Of a stretch of 17,590 bases of DNA, positions 1 through 5,950 are shown piece after piece. The position numbers and the translations under genes were made by a program. The DNA comes from an uncultured Flavonifractor sp. (GTDB lineage Bacteria > Bacillota > Clostridia > Oscillospirales > Oscillospiraceae): NCBI GenBank assembly GCA_947384055.1, contig CANDFO010000050.1, forward strand, positions 1 to 17,590, written 5' to 3'. The notes beneath the pieces were generated by a model. It was not told where the DNA came from. It did not search any database and saw only the letters and a program-made list of their open reading frames with translations. The first letter of the stretch is position 1. Every line of letters begins with the position of its first letter.

Positions 1-84
1 GGCGTGCATTGCACGCTCCAGTGGGCCAATGGCCCACTGGAGGAAAAAGCGCATGCTGCGCTTTTTCAACTGCGGCGACTATAT
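1..84 (+). repeat. 84-bp triple-hairpin repeat, copy 1
   Basis: These 84 bases recur at 16021-16104 with a single difference (C at 56, T at 16076), which falls in a hairpin loop. The unit is three hairpins laid end to end: 2-16 (GCGTGCA/TGCACGC), 16-42 (12-bp stem, loop AAT) and 43-67 (11-bp stem ending in five T). A tail CTGCGGCGACTATAT follows. The copy starts at the first base of the window, so its true left end is not visible. It lies upstream of a sigma-54 operon, whereas copy 2 lies in the ilvC leader. Confidence 0.9.
43..67. terminator. Intrinsic-terminator-like hairpin in repeat copy 1
   Basis: The stem GAAAAAGCGCA pairs with TGCGCTTTTTC across the loop TGC. The A-tract/T-tract arrangement would allow termination on either strand. 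It could end transcription of a gene to the left of the window and insulate the sigma-54 promoter downstream. The GC part is only five pairs, so its strength is uncertain. Confidence 0.55.
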
Positions 85-103
85 TGTATCACAGCCCGGA
101 GAT

Positions 104-163
104 TGTCGCAACTCTGAAACAGTGTCTTAAATTTACAACACAATATGTCGTAAAAATACAACA
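104..163 (+). promoter_or_regulatory. Three dyad sites, candidate activator-binding UAS
   Basis: Three 18-bp imperfect dyads of the form TGTCGTA-N4-TACAACA lie at 104-121 (weakest), 123-140 and 146-163 (best, 6 of 7 half-site pairs match). Copies 2 and 3 extend to a 21-base direct repeat (123-143 and 146-166) with 18 matches, starting 23 bases apart, about two helical turns. They sit roughly 50-110 bases upstream of the -24 element of the sigma-54 promoter. That is where sigma-54 enhancer-binding activators usually bind. The assignment as UAS is inference; the repeats are directly seen. Confidence 0.65.
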
Positions 164-213
164 CAACGCGATCCGCTTTCCGCCCTCCCGCTGAAAACTC
201 CCGGCTTGCAGAC

Positions 214-230
214 TTGGCACAAGATTTGCT
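214..230 (+). promoter_or_regulatory. Sigma-54 (-24/-12) promoter
   Basis: The sequence TTGGCACAAGATTTGCT matches the sigma-54 consensus TTGGCAC-N4/5-TTGCT. The invariant GG (216-217) and GC (228-229) are separated by exactly ten bases. A transcript would start near 241, about 28 bases before the ATG at 269, with a ribosome binding site AAGGAAG between. Sigma-54 promoters need an ATP-using activator, so the downstream operon is probably induced by a specific signal. No such activator gene is in the window. Confidence 0.85.
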
Positions 231-268
231 GTTAATCAAAGTATTCTTAAACAAGAAGGAAGTGCGCT

Positions 269-1111
269 ATGGAAAAGACATTACCGTTCTGTATCGACCA
301 TTTCAGCTTTGCCACACCCAGACGTATGGAGGCCGCCGCCATTATGCGGAATCTGGGCTTTGTCACCGGCGACACCTCGGCAGACCGCTCCACCCACTTT
401 ATCTTTGACAATGTCCTCACGGAGATCTGCTACCGCAAGGAAGGCGAGCCTGCCGTGTGGCAGGGCAATTCCATCGACGTAGGCAAGATGCCCCGGGTGC
501 ACTCTTACCGGCTGAGCAATGCTGGGCTGGACCCCAACACCGCCCGGGACGCGCTGCTGGCCGCCGGCATCCCCGGGGTGGGCCCTGTCAACGAGCCCTC
601 CGGCCAGCGGGTAAAATACGGCGCCGTACAGGGCACCGGCCGCTATCAGACCTTTTTCATCATCGGCCTGGAGCCCTTTACGGACATCCTCTTCGGCGTA
701 ACCACCCAGCTGACCAAGGAGCTCATCGTCAACAATCCCACCAAATATCCCCATGTCAACGGCGCCAAGCGGATTTCGGAGCTCACCTTCTACTGCCCCA
801 CCGAGGAGGTCTTTGCCGCCGCGGAGGAGTCCATTACCAAACTCTACAACGCCCTGGAGCCCGTCACCGACAAGGGCCGCAATCTGGATACCGTCCGCCT
901 GCTGGACCGGGACAGCTACGCGGCTGAGTTCGGCTGTGAGCCCCCTTCGGAGCACCACTTCCCCGCCGTATCCGCCACCTACAGCGGCTGCGACCTGGAA
1001 TACGTCCGGGAGGCCGCCGCTGACACCGGCCTGGATGTCTTTGAGCGCAACGGAAAAGTCTATGTGGACACCCGCAACGTTATCGGCTGCTTCAGCGTCT
1101 TTGAACAGTAA
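269..1111 (+). CDS. VOC-fold (glyoxalase-like) protein
   Basis: 280 aa. The N-terminus contains IDHFSFATP (residues 10-18), the usual opening strand of a VOC/glyoxalase module with a candidate metal-binding His. A region around 160-175 (HVNGAKRISELTFYC) looks like the start of a second VOC module, and the C-terminus ends in a VOC-like closing strand (VIGCFSVFEQ). The family includes lyases, dioxygenases and isomerases, and its fold does not reveal the substrate. It is the first gene behind the sigma-54 promoter, 44 bases ahead of a BKACE gene, so it may act on the same beta-keto acid or a precursor. The ATG at 269 is preceded by AAGGAAG. No signal peptide is seen. VOC membership is fairly secure; the reaction is unknown. 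Confidence 0.7.
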   Translation: MEKTLPFCIDHFSFATPRRMEAAAIMRNLGFVTGDTSADRSTHFIFDNVLTEICYRKEGEPAVWQGNSIDVGKMPRVHSYRLSNAGLDPNTARDALLAAGIPGVGPVNEPSGQRVKYGAVQGTGRYQTFFIIGLEPFTDILFGVTTQLTKELIVNNPTKYPHVNGAKRISELTFYCPTEEVFAAAEESITKLYNALEPVTDKGRNLDTVRLLDRDSYAAEFGCEPPSEHHFPAVSATYSGCDLEYVREAAADTGLDVFERNGKVYVDTRNVIGCFSVFEQ

Positions 1112-1155
1112 CAAACAACAAACCGTAAGTTTGGAAGAAAAGGAGTGCTTTCAAC

Positions 1156-2175
1156 ATGTCTCTGGAACACAATTTTATCGACTGGGAAATGGTGCGCAAG
1201 TACAGCGCGCAGTATGGACACATTGTGCCTAACGTCCGCTTCGGTAAGGACGCCGTGGTGCCTGACCGCTCCCAGTTTGTCCTGGGCGACATCAACATTC
1301 AGCCCAAGTGGAACATCCCCAGCAAAATCATGATCAATACCACCATCTGCGGCGGCTTCTTCAGCAAGGAGACCAACCCCAATATTCCCATCACCACCAA
1401 GGAGATCTATCAGGCCGCCCGGGAGATCTGCCTGGCCGGGGCCCCTATGCTCCACGTCCACGTGCGGGACGACAACGGCTACAACACCCTGGACCCCGAC
1501 AAATTCCATGAGGTGCTGGACCCCATCCGTGAAGAGTTTCCCGATGTGATCATCGACGGCTGCCTGGTGGCCAACCGCGAGGGGTACTGGGAGAAGATGG
1601 AGATGCTCCTCAAGGAGCACCTGTTCGACATCACCCCCATCAACGCCACCTCCAACTATGCCGGCGACCGGCTCTTCACCCCCTATCCCCACCACATCAT
1701 CGAAAAAGCCGAGCTGGTGATGAAGTACAATGTAAAACCCCACATCGCGGTCTTTACCGACGGCGACGTGGACACCGCGTACCGCTATCTGATCAGCACC
1801 AAGCTGGTGGATCCCCCCTATGATTTCGGCATTCTGCCCGCCCTGCCCGGGTGCAGCTCCATGAACACTCCCGAGCGGATGCTGGAGGGCCTGATGCGCA
1901 TGAACGGCCTCATTCAGGAGGCGGCTCCCGACGCCCATGTCATTGTCTGCTGCTCCGGCCGGGCCTCCAGCTATCTGGCCGCCTCCTCCATGCTGCTGGG
2001 CCTCCATGTCCGGGTCGGAATGGAGGACACCCCCTGGATGTGGCCTCATAAGGACGACCTCATCACCAACAACGCCAAGATGTTCACCATGTTCAAGACC
2101 ATGGCCGAGATGCTGGGCCGTGAGGTATACACTCCGGCGGAATATCGCGAGGAGATGCACATTGCCCGGAAATAA
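1156..2175 (+). CDS. BKACE family (DUF849) beta-keto acid cleavage enzyme, long form
   Basis: 339 aa. Family motifs are clear: HVHVRD at 100-105 supplies two zinc-binding His (H100, H102), and HVRVGMED at 284-291 supplies the conserved Arg286 and the third ligand Glu290. Known members (Kce type) condense a beta-keto acid with acetyl-CoA to give acetoacetate and a CoA ester. This protein has an extra N-terminal segment of about 55 residues before the TIM barrel begins (KIMINTTICGG), and lacks the STGG motif of Kce, having DGCLVANREG in the corresponding region. It should therefore use a different substrate from the paralogue at 2561. AAAGGAG precedes the ATG. Family call secure; substrate unknown. 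Confidence 0.88.
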   Translation: MSLEHNFIDWEMVRKYSAQYGHIVPNVRFGKDAVVPDRSQFVLGDINIQPKWNIPSKIMINTTICGGFFSKETNPNIPITTKEIYQAAREICLAGAPMLHVHVRDDNGYNTLDPDKFHEVLDPIREEFPDVIIDGCLVANREGYWEKMEMLLKEHLFDITPINATSNYAGDRLFTPYPHHIIEKAELVMKYNVKPHIAVFTDGDVDTAYRYLISTKLVDPPYDFGILPALPGCSSMNTPERMLEGLMRMNGLIQEAAPDAHVIVCCSGRASSYLAASSMLLGLHVRVGMEDTPWMWPHKDDLITNNAKMFTMFKTMAEMLGREVYTPAEYREEMHIARK

Positions 2176-2252
2176 CGCCGTCTCCCGGAAAAGGAATATT
2201 TTGACTGCCGTCCTGTCCGCCGGGGGGCGCGGACGCGAACTGGGAGGACCCT

Positions 2253-2555
2253 ATGGAAAATGTTTTTGAAGTGCTGATGGTCGTCTGTTTCGGCATCTCC
2301 TGGCCTTTGAATATCCGGAAGCTGCTCCAGTCCAGGACCGCCAAGGGCACCAGCGTACTCTTTTATTTCTTTATCTGGATCGGCTATATCTTCGGCCTGA
2401 TCAGCAAGGGCATCAAAGCCGCCCACGGAGGCGTCACCCCCGCCTATGTCTGGTTTTTCTATATCCTCAACACGGTGATGGTCTCCTTCGGCATCCTGCT
2501 CTATTTCCGCAACCGGAAGCTGGACCAGGCCCGCGGGCAGAACGGAAAGGGGTAA
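2253..2555 (+). CDS. SemiSWEET/PQ-loop-like small membrane protein
   Basis: 100 aa with three predicted membrane helices (about residues 4-22, 35-53 and 65-85) and a charged C-terminal tail, the size and topology of a half-transporter that works as a dimer. After helix 1 comes WPLNIRKLLQSRTAKGTS (20-37), resembling the Pro-containing loop and KTKSxxG-like stretch of SemiSWEET and PQ-loop proteins. SemiSWEETs move sugars, but distant relatives have other cargo. Its place between two BKACE genes suggests it carries a substrate or product of that pathway, which is inference. GGGAGG precedes the ATG. Its stop is five bases before the next start, implying translational coupling. A small hairpin (GTCCGC/GCGGAC, 2216-2235) lies in the 77-base gap upstream. 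Confidence 0.72.
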   Translation: MENVFEVLMVVCFGISWPLNIRKLLQSRTAKGTSVLFYFFIWIGYIFGLISKGIKAAHGGVTPAYVWFFYILNTVMVSFGILLYFRNRKLDQARGQNGKG

Positions 2556-2560
2556 TACGC

Positions 2561-3388
2561 ATGAAAAAGCTGATCATCTGCTGCGCCCTGACCGGCTCCC
2601 TGCCCACCAAGGAGCAGAACCCCCACGTACCCATCACACCGGACGAGATTGTGGCCGACGCCCTGGCCGTATATCAGGCGGGAGCTTCCATTGTCCACAT
2701 CCACGCCCGGGACCGGGAGGGCAAAAACTGCCATGACCGGGAGATCTTTCAGGAGATCCACACCAAGCTCAAGGCTCAGGCTCCGGAGCTCATTGTCCAG
2801 CTCTCCACCGGCGGACGGGCGGGACAGGGCTTCGACAGCCGGAATGCCTGTCTGTTCTCCAATCCGGAAATGGCCAGCCTCTGCACCGGCTCTACCAACT
2901 TTCCCACGGGGATCTACGCCAATGACATGGAGCTGGTAATTCAACTGGCCGGGATGATGCGGGAGCGGAACATCAAGCCTGAGCTGGAGATCTTCGACAC
3001 CAATATGGTTGGAGCCGCCATCGCGCTGGAGCAGATGGGGCTGCTCCGGCCCCCTCTCTACTTTGACTTTGTCATGGGCGGAAAAAACGGCCAGGCTGCC
3101 GATATCCGGCAGCTGGGCTATCTGGTGAGCATGCTGCCCCCCGGCTCCGAGTGGTGCGCCTCCGGCATAGCTGCCAGCCAGGTCAGCACTATGCTGATGG
3201 CCATCGCCGCCGGAGGACACGTCCGGGTGGGCCTGGAAGACAATCTCTACCTCCGCCGGGGCGTCAAGGCCTCCAATGTGGAGCTGGTGGAGCGGGTGGT
3301 GCGCATCGCGGGCGAGGTCGCCCGGGAGGTCGCCTCCCCCGCCGAGGCCCGGGCCATGCTGGGCCTGTCAAACGAACCATCCCTGTAA
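2561..3388 (+). CDS. BKACE family (DUF849) enzyme, Kce-length
   Basis: 275 aa, the size of 3-keto-5-aminohexanoate cleavage enzyme (Kce). The zinc site is present: H46 and H48 in HIHARD, and E226 in HVRVGLED (220-227), with R222 and D227. Ser82 in STGG also matches Kce. From memory of the Kce structure, Glu14 contacts the substrate amino group; here the aligned residue is Leu14. A neutral beta-keto acid rather than 3-keto-5-aminohexanoate is therefore likelier, which is inference. Like other BKACE members it should form acetoacetate and an acyl-CoA from acetyl-CoA. Its ribosome binding site (AAAGGGG) lies in the end of the preceding gene. Last gene of the operon. Confidence 0.88.
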   Translation: MKKLIICCALTGSLPTKEQNPHVPITPDEIVADALAVYQAGASIVHIHARDREGKNCHDREIFQEIHTKLKAQAPELIVQLSTGGRAGQGFDSRNACLFSNPEMASLCTGSTNFPTGIYANDMELVIQLAGMMRERNIKPELEIFDTNMVGAAIALEQMGLLRPPLYFDFVMGGKNGQAADIRQLGYLVSMLPPGSEWCASGIAASQVSTMLMAIAAGGHVRVGLEDNLYLRRGVKASNVELVERVVRIAGEVAREVASPAEARAMLGLSNEPSL

Positions 3389-3403
3389 CCGGATAGAATT
3401 GGA

Positions 3404-3666
3404 AGGAGCGCAAGGCGGTGCCTTGCGCTCCTCAGTCTATAGAAAAATGTCCCCCCACAGGAAGGCCTCGCAGAGTTTTGCCGCCCAAGGGCGGCAAAAT
3501 AAAGTTAAAACTGGTCATTTTCGGGGACATGTGCCTCGAAAATGACACTTCTCGGCCTGCAAGTGTGCCCAAAGGGTGCACGCGGCAGGCCGTATCCCTT
3601 CTGTCAAAAAAGGCCAGAGGCCTTTTTTGACAGGTTCAGGAGCGCAAGGCACCGCCTTGCGCTCCT
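3404..3666 (+). repeat. MITE-like element with palindromic ends (repeat family copy A)
   Basis: The element is bounded by 29-bp palindromic hairpins at 3404-3432 and 3638-3666 (13-bp stem AGGAGCGCAAGGC). The second is the exact reverse complement of the first: loops GGT and ACC. Inside, in order, are hairpins at 3476-3499 (TTTTGCCGCC stem), 3514-3546 (10-bp stem, 13-base loop with ACATGT), about 3553-3592 (CGGCCTGC stem) and 3601-3633 (15-bp stem). The inner parts recur elsewhere in the window at 8685-8870, 12553-12640, 17375-17460 and 17511-17590. No target-site duplication is evident and no gene is inside. The whole gap 3389-3729 between two convergent genes is this element plus about 60 unremarkable bases. 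Confidence 0.85.
3601..3633. terminator. 15-bp hairpin with A6/T6 tracts
   Basis: CTGTCAAAAAAGGCC pairs perfectly with its complement across the loop AGA. The T6 run sits within the descending arm, so it resembles a bidirectional intrinsic terminator. It lies between the convergent BKACE operon and RNHCP gene. Equivalent positions in other copies of the repeat carry different but still perfect or near-perfect hairpins. Confidence 0.5.
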
Positions 3667-3729
3667 GTTGTGTTCCGGCTCCCTTTCCGGGGGCTTTGCG
3701 CCGTATTTCTCTTGTTTTAGAGCGCTTGT

Positions 3730-4158
3730 TCAGGTCGTGCTCCAGCCGGTTCCACCCAAAAGATCCGCCAGCTCCTCCACCCGCTCCAGAGGGAACGGCG
3801 GCTGGGCCAGCGGTCTGAGTGCGATGGATAAAAGCTTCACAGGGCTGTCGTCCGCAGCGCTCCGGTTGGAGCTGAGCGCCCCGCAGCGGCGGCACCGGTG
3901 AATAATCGCCCATTCGCCGCCCCTGCGCACCCACACCCCAATGGGCTCCATAATCCCGCCGCAGTCCGCGGCCCGGTCTCCGGGCTCCACGTCCAGATGG
4001 AGACTGTGCAGGCAGTTGGGGCAGTGGTTGCGGTGGCCGCTTCCGGCCCCCGCGGAGACCACCGGCCGCCCGCAGACCTTGCAGGTAAAGCTGTCGCCGC
4101 AGGTGTGGTGTTTATAATAGTTCCGGTCCAGTGATTTTCGTTTGTTCTCCCGTCTCAT
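3730..4158 (-). CDS. RNHCP domain protein (zinc-knuckle)
   Basis: 142 aa. The domain-naming motif RNHCP is at residues 43-47. Three CxxC pairs (C26/C29, C46/C49, C89/C92), together with the conserved PGDR, MEPIGVWV and GEWAIIHRC blocks, match the RNHCP family (PF12647) along its length. Such proteins are small, probably zinc-binding and of unknown function; a nucleic-acid role is only a guess. The N-terminus is basic (MRRENKRKSLDRN). The start is fixed by AGGAGG eight bases upstream of ATG. The upstream leader can fold so as to hide this site. It is transcribed towards the repeat element at 3404-3666, convergent with the BKACE operon. Confidence 0.92.
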   Translation of the reverse strand: MRRENKRKSLDRNYYKHHTCGDSFTCKVCGRPVVSAGAGSGHRNHCPNCLHSLHLDVEPGDRAADCGGIMEPIGVWVRRGGEWAIIHRCRRCGALSSNRSAADDSPVKLLSIALRPLAQPPFPLERVEELADLLGGTGWSTT

Positions 4159-4233
4159 GGGAAGCTCCTCCTAAAAGCTGATAATCGTCACTTTTGGGAG
4201 GCTCTGCTGCCAGTGTGTGCACAGACCTCCCGG
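4159..4233 (-). promoter_or_regulatory. Switch-like leader of the RNHCP gene
   Basis: Reading the minus strand, a GGGAGGTCTG segment can pair with CAGA-G-CCTCCC (one bulged G) downstream. The same CCTCC can instead pair with the gene's GGAGG ribosome binding site, extended by AAAAG/CTTTT and GC/GC. The two folds exclude each other, one leaving the ribosome binding site free and the other hiding it. A short reading frame (4234-4272) ends just before the first arm. The pairing potential is seen; a regulatory role is inference. Confidence 0.45.
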
Positions 4234-4272
4234 TCAGCGCGCAGACACCGAATTACCATTCTGGTTTTTCAT
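4234..4272 (-). CDS. Possible 12-aa leader peptide upstream of RNHCP gene
   Basis: MKNQNGNSVSAR, with AGAAAGGA about eight bases before the ATG, lies just downstream of the promoter at 4319-4347. Its stop codon is followed at once by the first arm of the alternative hairpins of the RNHCP leader. Asn-rich for its length (three of twelve). The placement fits a leader peptide whose translation could bias the fold. Too short for confidence on coding grounds. Confidence 0.3.
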   Translation of the reverse strand: MKNQNGNSVSAR

Positions 4273-4318
4273 AAACGTCTACATCCTTTCTGATGCCATT
4301 GCCAGCCGCGGCGGTGTC

Positions 4319-4347
4319 AGTATAGCACAGCCGCCCCGGGAATGCAA
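4319..4347 (-). promoter_or_regulatory. Sigma-A promoter for the RNHCP transcript
   Basis: On the minus strand TTGCAT (4342-4347) and TATACT (4319-4324) are separated by 17 bases, with TG one base before the -10 box. Transcription would start near 4312, giving a leader of about 150 bases that contains the short frame and the alternative hairpins. Confidence 0.7.
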
Positions 4348-4382
4348 GCTCCGCCCGCGCGGTGCGGCAGAGAAACCGGCCC

Positions 4383-4745
4383 TCAATCCTTGGCGCTGAG
4401 CCGGGCCTGAACGCCCAGCGTAGCGGCTGTAAGAGCATTCACCGCCCCCAGCAGGTCCACCAGCAGCTGGTTCTGCTCAGTCAGGGTCTCCAGCATCCGC
4501 TCCAGCAGGGCGGTATCCCCCGCGGGCGCCGGACATGAGCAGGCATACCGCTCCGCCTGCCGGGTAAACACATGTATATAGCGGTTCATCGGCTCCTCTT
4601 CCGTCTCCATCGGCGGCACAGCCAGGCGCTGGGACCCCTGCCGCCTGGCGGCCTGCCGGCCCTGGGCGATAATGGCCTGAGCCGCCGCCTGCGCCTGTTG
4701 GCGCAGGCGGTCCTGACTCCAGCGGCGGTAATTATGATCTGCCAT
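4383..4745 (-). CDS. Uncharacterised 120-aa protein with coiled-coil-like C-terminus
   Basis: I do not recognise this protein. The start is placed at the ATG at 4745 (MADHNYRRW) because AAGGAGG lies about nine bases upstream; the longer open frame beyond it has no such site. Residues 10-45 are rich in Gln, Ala and Arg (RQQAQAAAQAIIAQ, then RRQGSQR). Two Cys occur as CSCP near 69-72. Residues 78-115 show leucines spaced like an amphipathic helix or coiled coil (LLERMLETL, LLVDLLGAV). No membrane segment or signal peptide. It is divergent from the ZIP transporter gene and lies upstream of the RNHCP gene, but that gene has its own promoter. Confidence 0.65.
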   Translation of the reverse strand: MADHNYRRWSQDRLRQQAQAAAQAIIAQGRQAARRQGSQRLAVPPMETEEEPMNRYIHVFTRQAERYACSCPAPAGDTALLERMLETLTEQNQLLVDLLGAVNALTAATLGVQARLSAKD

Positions 4746-4897
4746 TGCGTTATCCCTCCTTTTTCCCTCCATTCTATGCGGAAAGCGGCCCGTGGGAACA
4801 GCCGGGCGGAAAACAGGGGGCTCAACGCCGGCGGACAGACCCGGCAGCCGTACACCACTGCGCCCCCTCCGCAATAGAATGGGTCCGGAGGTGCAGT

Positions 4898-5701
4898 ATG
4901 GATCATCTTGTCTTACTGGCGCTGATTGCAACCCTCGGGACGTGGCTGATAACCGCCCTGGGCGCTGCGACAGTCGCTTTTTTTAAATCACCAAATCCCA
5001 AATTACTTAATTTAATGCTCGGATTCGCCTCCGGCGTAATGATCGCGGCAAGTTTTTGGTCGCTGCTCCAGCCGGCGATTGAGCGGGCCGAGGCGTCGTC
5101 CAGCCTGCCCGCGTACGTTGTGGCAACCGCTGGCTTTCTGTTCGGCGCACTGTTTATGTGGGGGTCGGACAAAGCGGTCTCCTTTGCCAGAGGCCGGGCC
5201 AACAGCGCCGGCGCCGAACCCAACCAGCGGCTGAACCGGATTATCATGCTGGTTCTCTCCATTACGCTCCACAACATACCGGAGGGCCTGGCGGTAGGCG
5301 TCGCTTTCGGCGCCCTGCAGGGCCAAGGCTGTACGGCGGAGAACCTGATGGGCGCCATCACCATCGCGGTGGGCATTGGCCTGCAAAACTTCCCGGAGGG
5401 CGCGGCGGTGTCCATCCCGCTGCGGCGGGAGGGATATTCCAGAAGGAAGAGCTTCCTGCTGGGCCAGGCCTCCGGCATGGTGGAGCCCGTTGCGGGCGTA
5501 ATCGGCGCGCTTCTGGTGGTCTATGTGGAGGCGGTTCTGCCTTACGCCCTGGCGTTTGCGGCGGGAGCCATGATACTGGTGGCCGTCCATGAGCTCATCC
5601 CCGAATGTCAGAGGAACCAGAGCACCCAACCCTATTTTGCGACGATGGGCATTGTGTCGGGCTTTGCGGTTATGATGCTGCTGGACGTTATGCTGGGATA
5701 A
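4898..5701 (+). CDS. ZIP family divalent metal transporter
   Basis: 267 aa, about eight hydrophobic segments, the usual ZIP topology. The two signature metal-site motifs are present: HNIPEG at 125-130 and QNFPEG at 163-168. Between them and the N-terminal helices lies a short cytoplasmic-type loop (SFARGRANSAGAEPNQR). ZIP proteins of the ZupT/GufA type import zinc and related divalent metals. The start at 4898 (MDHLVLLAL) is chosen over an upstream in-frame ATG because GGAGG lies seven bases before it. It stands alone between a divergent unknown gene and the recG promoter. I saw no convincing promoter or metal-regulator operator in the 152 bases upstream. Metal specificity cannot be read from sequence. 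Confidence 0.92.
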   Translation: MDHLVLLALIATLGTWLITALGAATVAFFKSPNPKLLNLMLGFASGVMIAASFWSLLQPAIERAEASSSLPAYVVATAGFLFGALFMWGSDKAVSFARGRANSAGAEPNQRLNRIIMLVLSITLHNIPEGLAVGVAFGALQGQGCTAENLMGAITIAVGIGLQNFPEGAAVSIPLRREGYSRRKSFLLGQASGMVEPVAGVIGALLVVYVEAVLPYALAFAAGAMILVAVHELIPECQRNQSTQPYFATMGIVSGFAVMMLLDVMLG

Positions 5702-5811
5702 CCCCGGAAGCCGCCTGCCTGTCCGCTCTGCGCGCCGTCGGCGCTGACATATGAGTTCCGAACGCAATGGCCGGAAATCATAAAACTTCCCGTAAAAGGA
5801 ATATGGAAATC

Positions 5812-5840
5812 TTGCCAAGTCCGCCGGGCAGGAGTATAAT
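5812..5840 (+). promoter_or_regulatory. Sigma-A promoter upstream of recG
   Basis: TTGCCA (5812-5817) and a perfect TATAAT (5835-5840) are separated by 17 bases. Transcription would start near 5847, leaving a leader of about 100 bases before the recG ATG. It probably serves recG and the two small genes that follow. Confidence 0.78.
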
Positions 5841-5950
5841 CCCGATCTGAGAGCCCATTTGGAAACAGGCTCTGAAAGGCCTTTGTCAAGGCCCCGGAAC
5901 GCCCTGCGCCGCCGCGCCCGGGGCGGCGGGCAGAGAGGGGGAGACGTCAT

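Noticed and set aside
83..94. ATTGTATCACAG shared with 15873-15884
   Set aside because: A single 12-base match within a window this size is expected by chance, even though both lie near the triple-hairpin repeat copies.
281..1114. Long minus-strand open frame opposite the VOC gene
   Set aside because: GC-rich codon shadow of the plus-strand gene; low-complexity Gly/Val/Ala composition, no ribosome binding site and no family motif.
3404..3666. CRISPR array reading of the clustered palindromes
   Set aside because: There are no regularly spaced direct repeats with unique spacers, and no cas genes; the palindromes differ from each other.
4253..4438. 61-codon minus-strand frame over the RNHCP promoter
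   Set aside because: It overlaps the end of the 120-aa gene and the promoter at 4319-4347, and has no ribosome binding site or recognisable feature.
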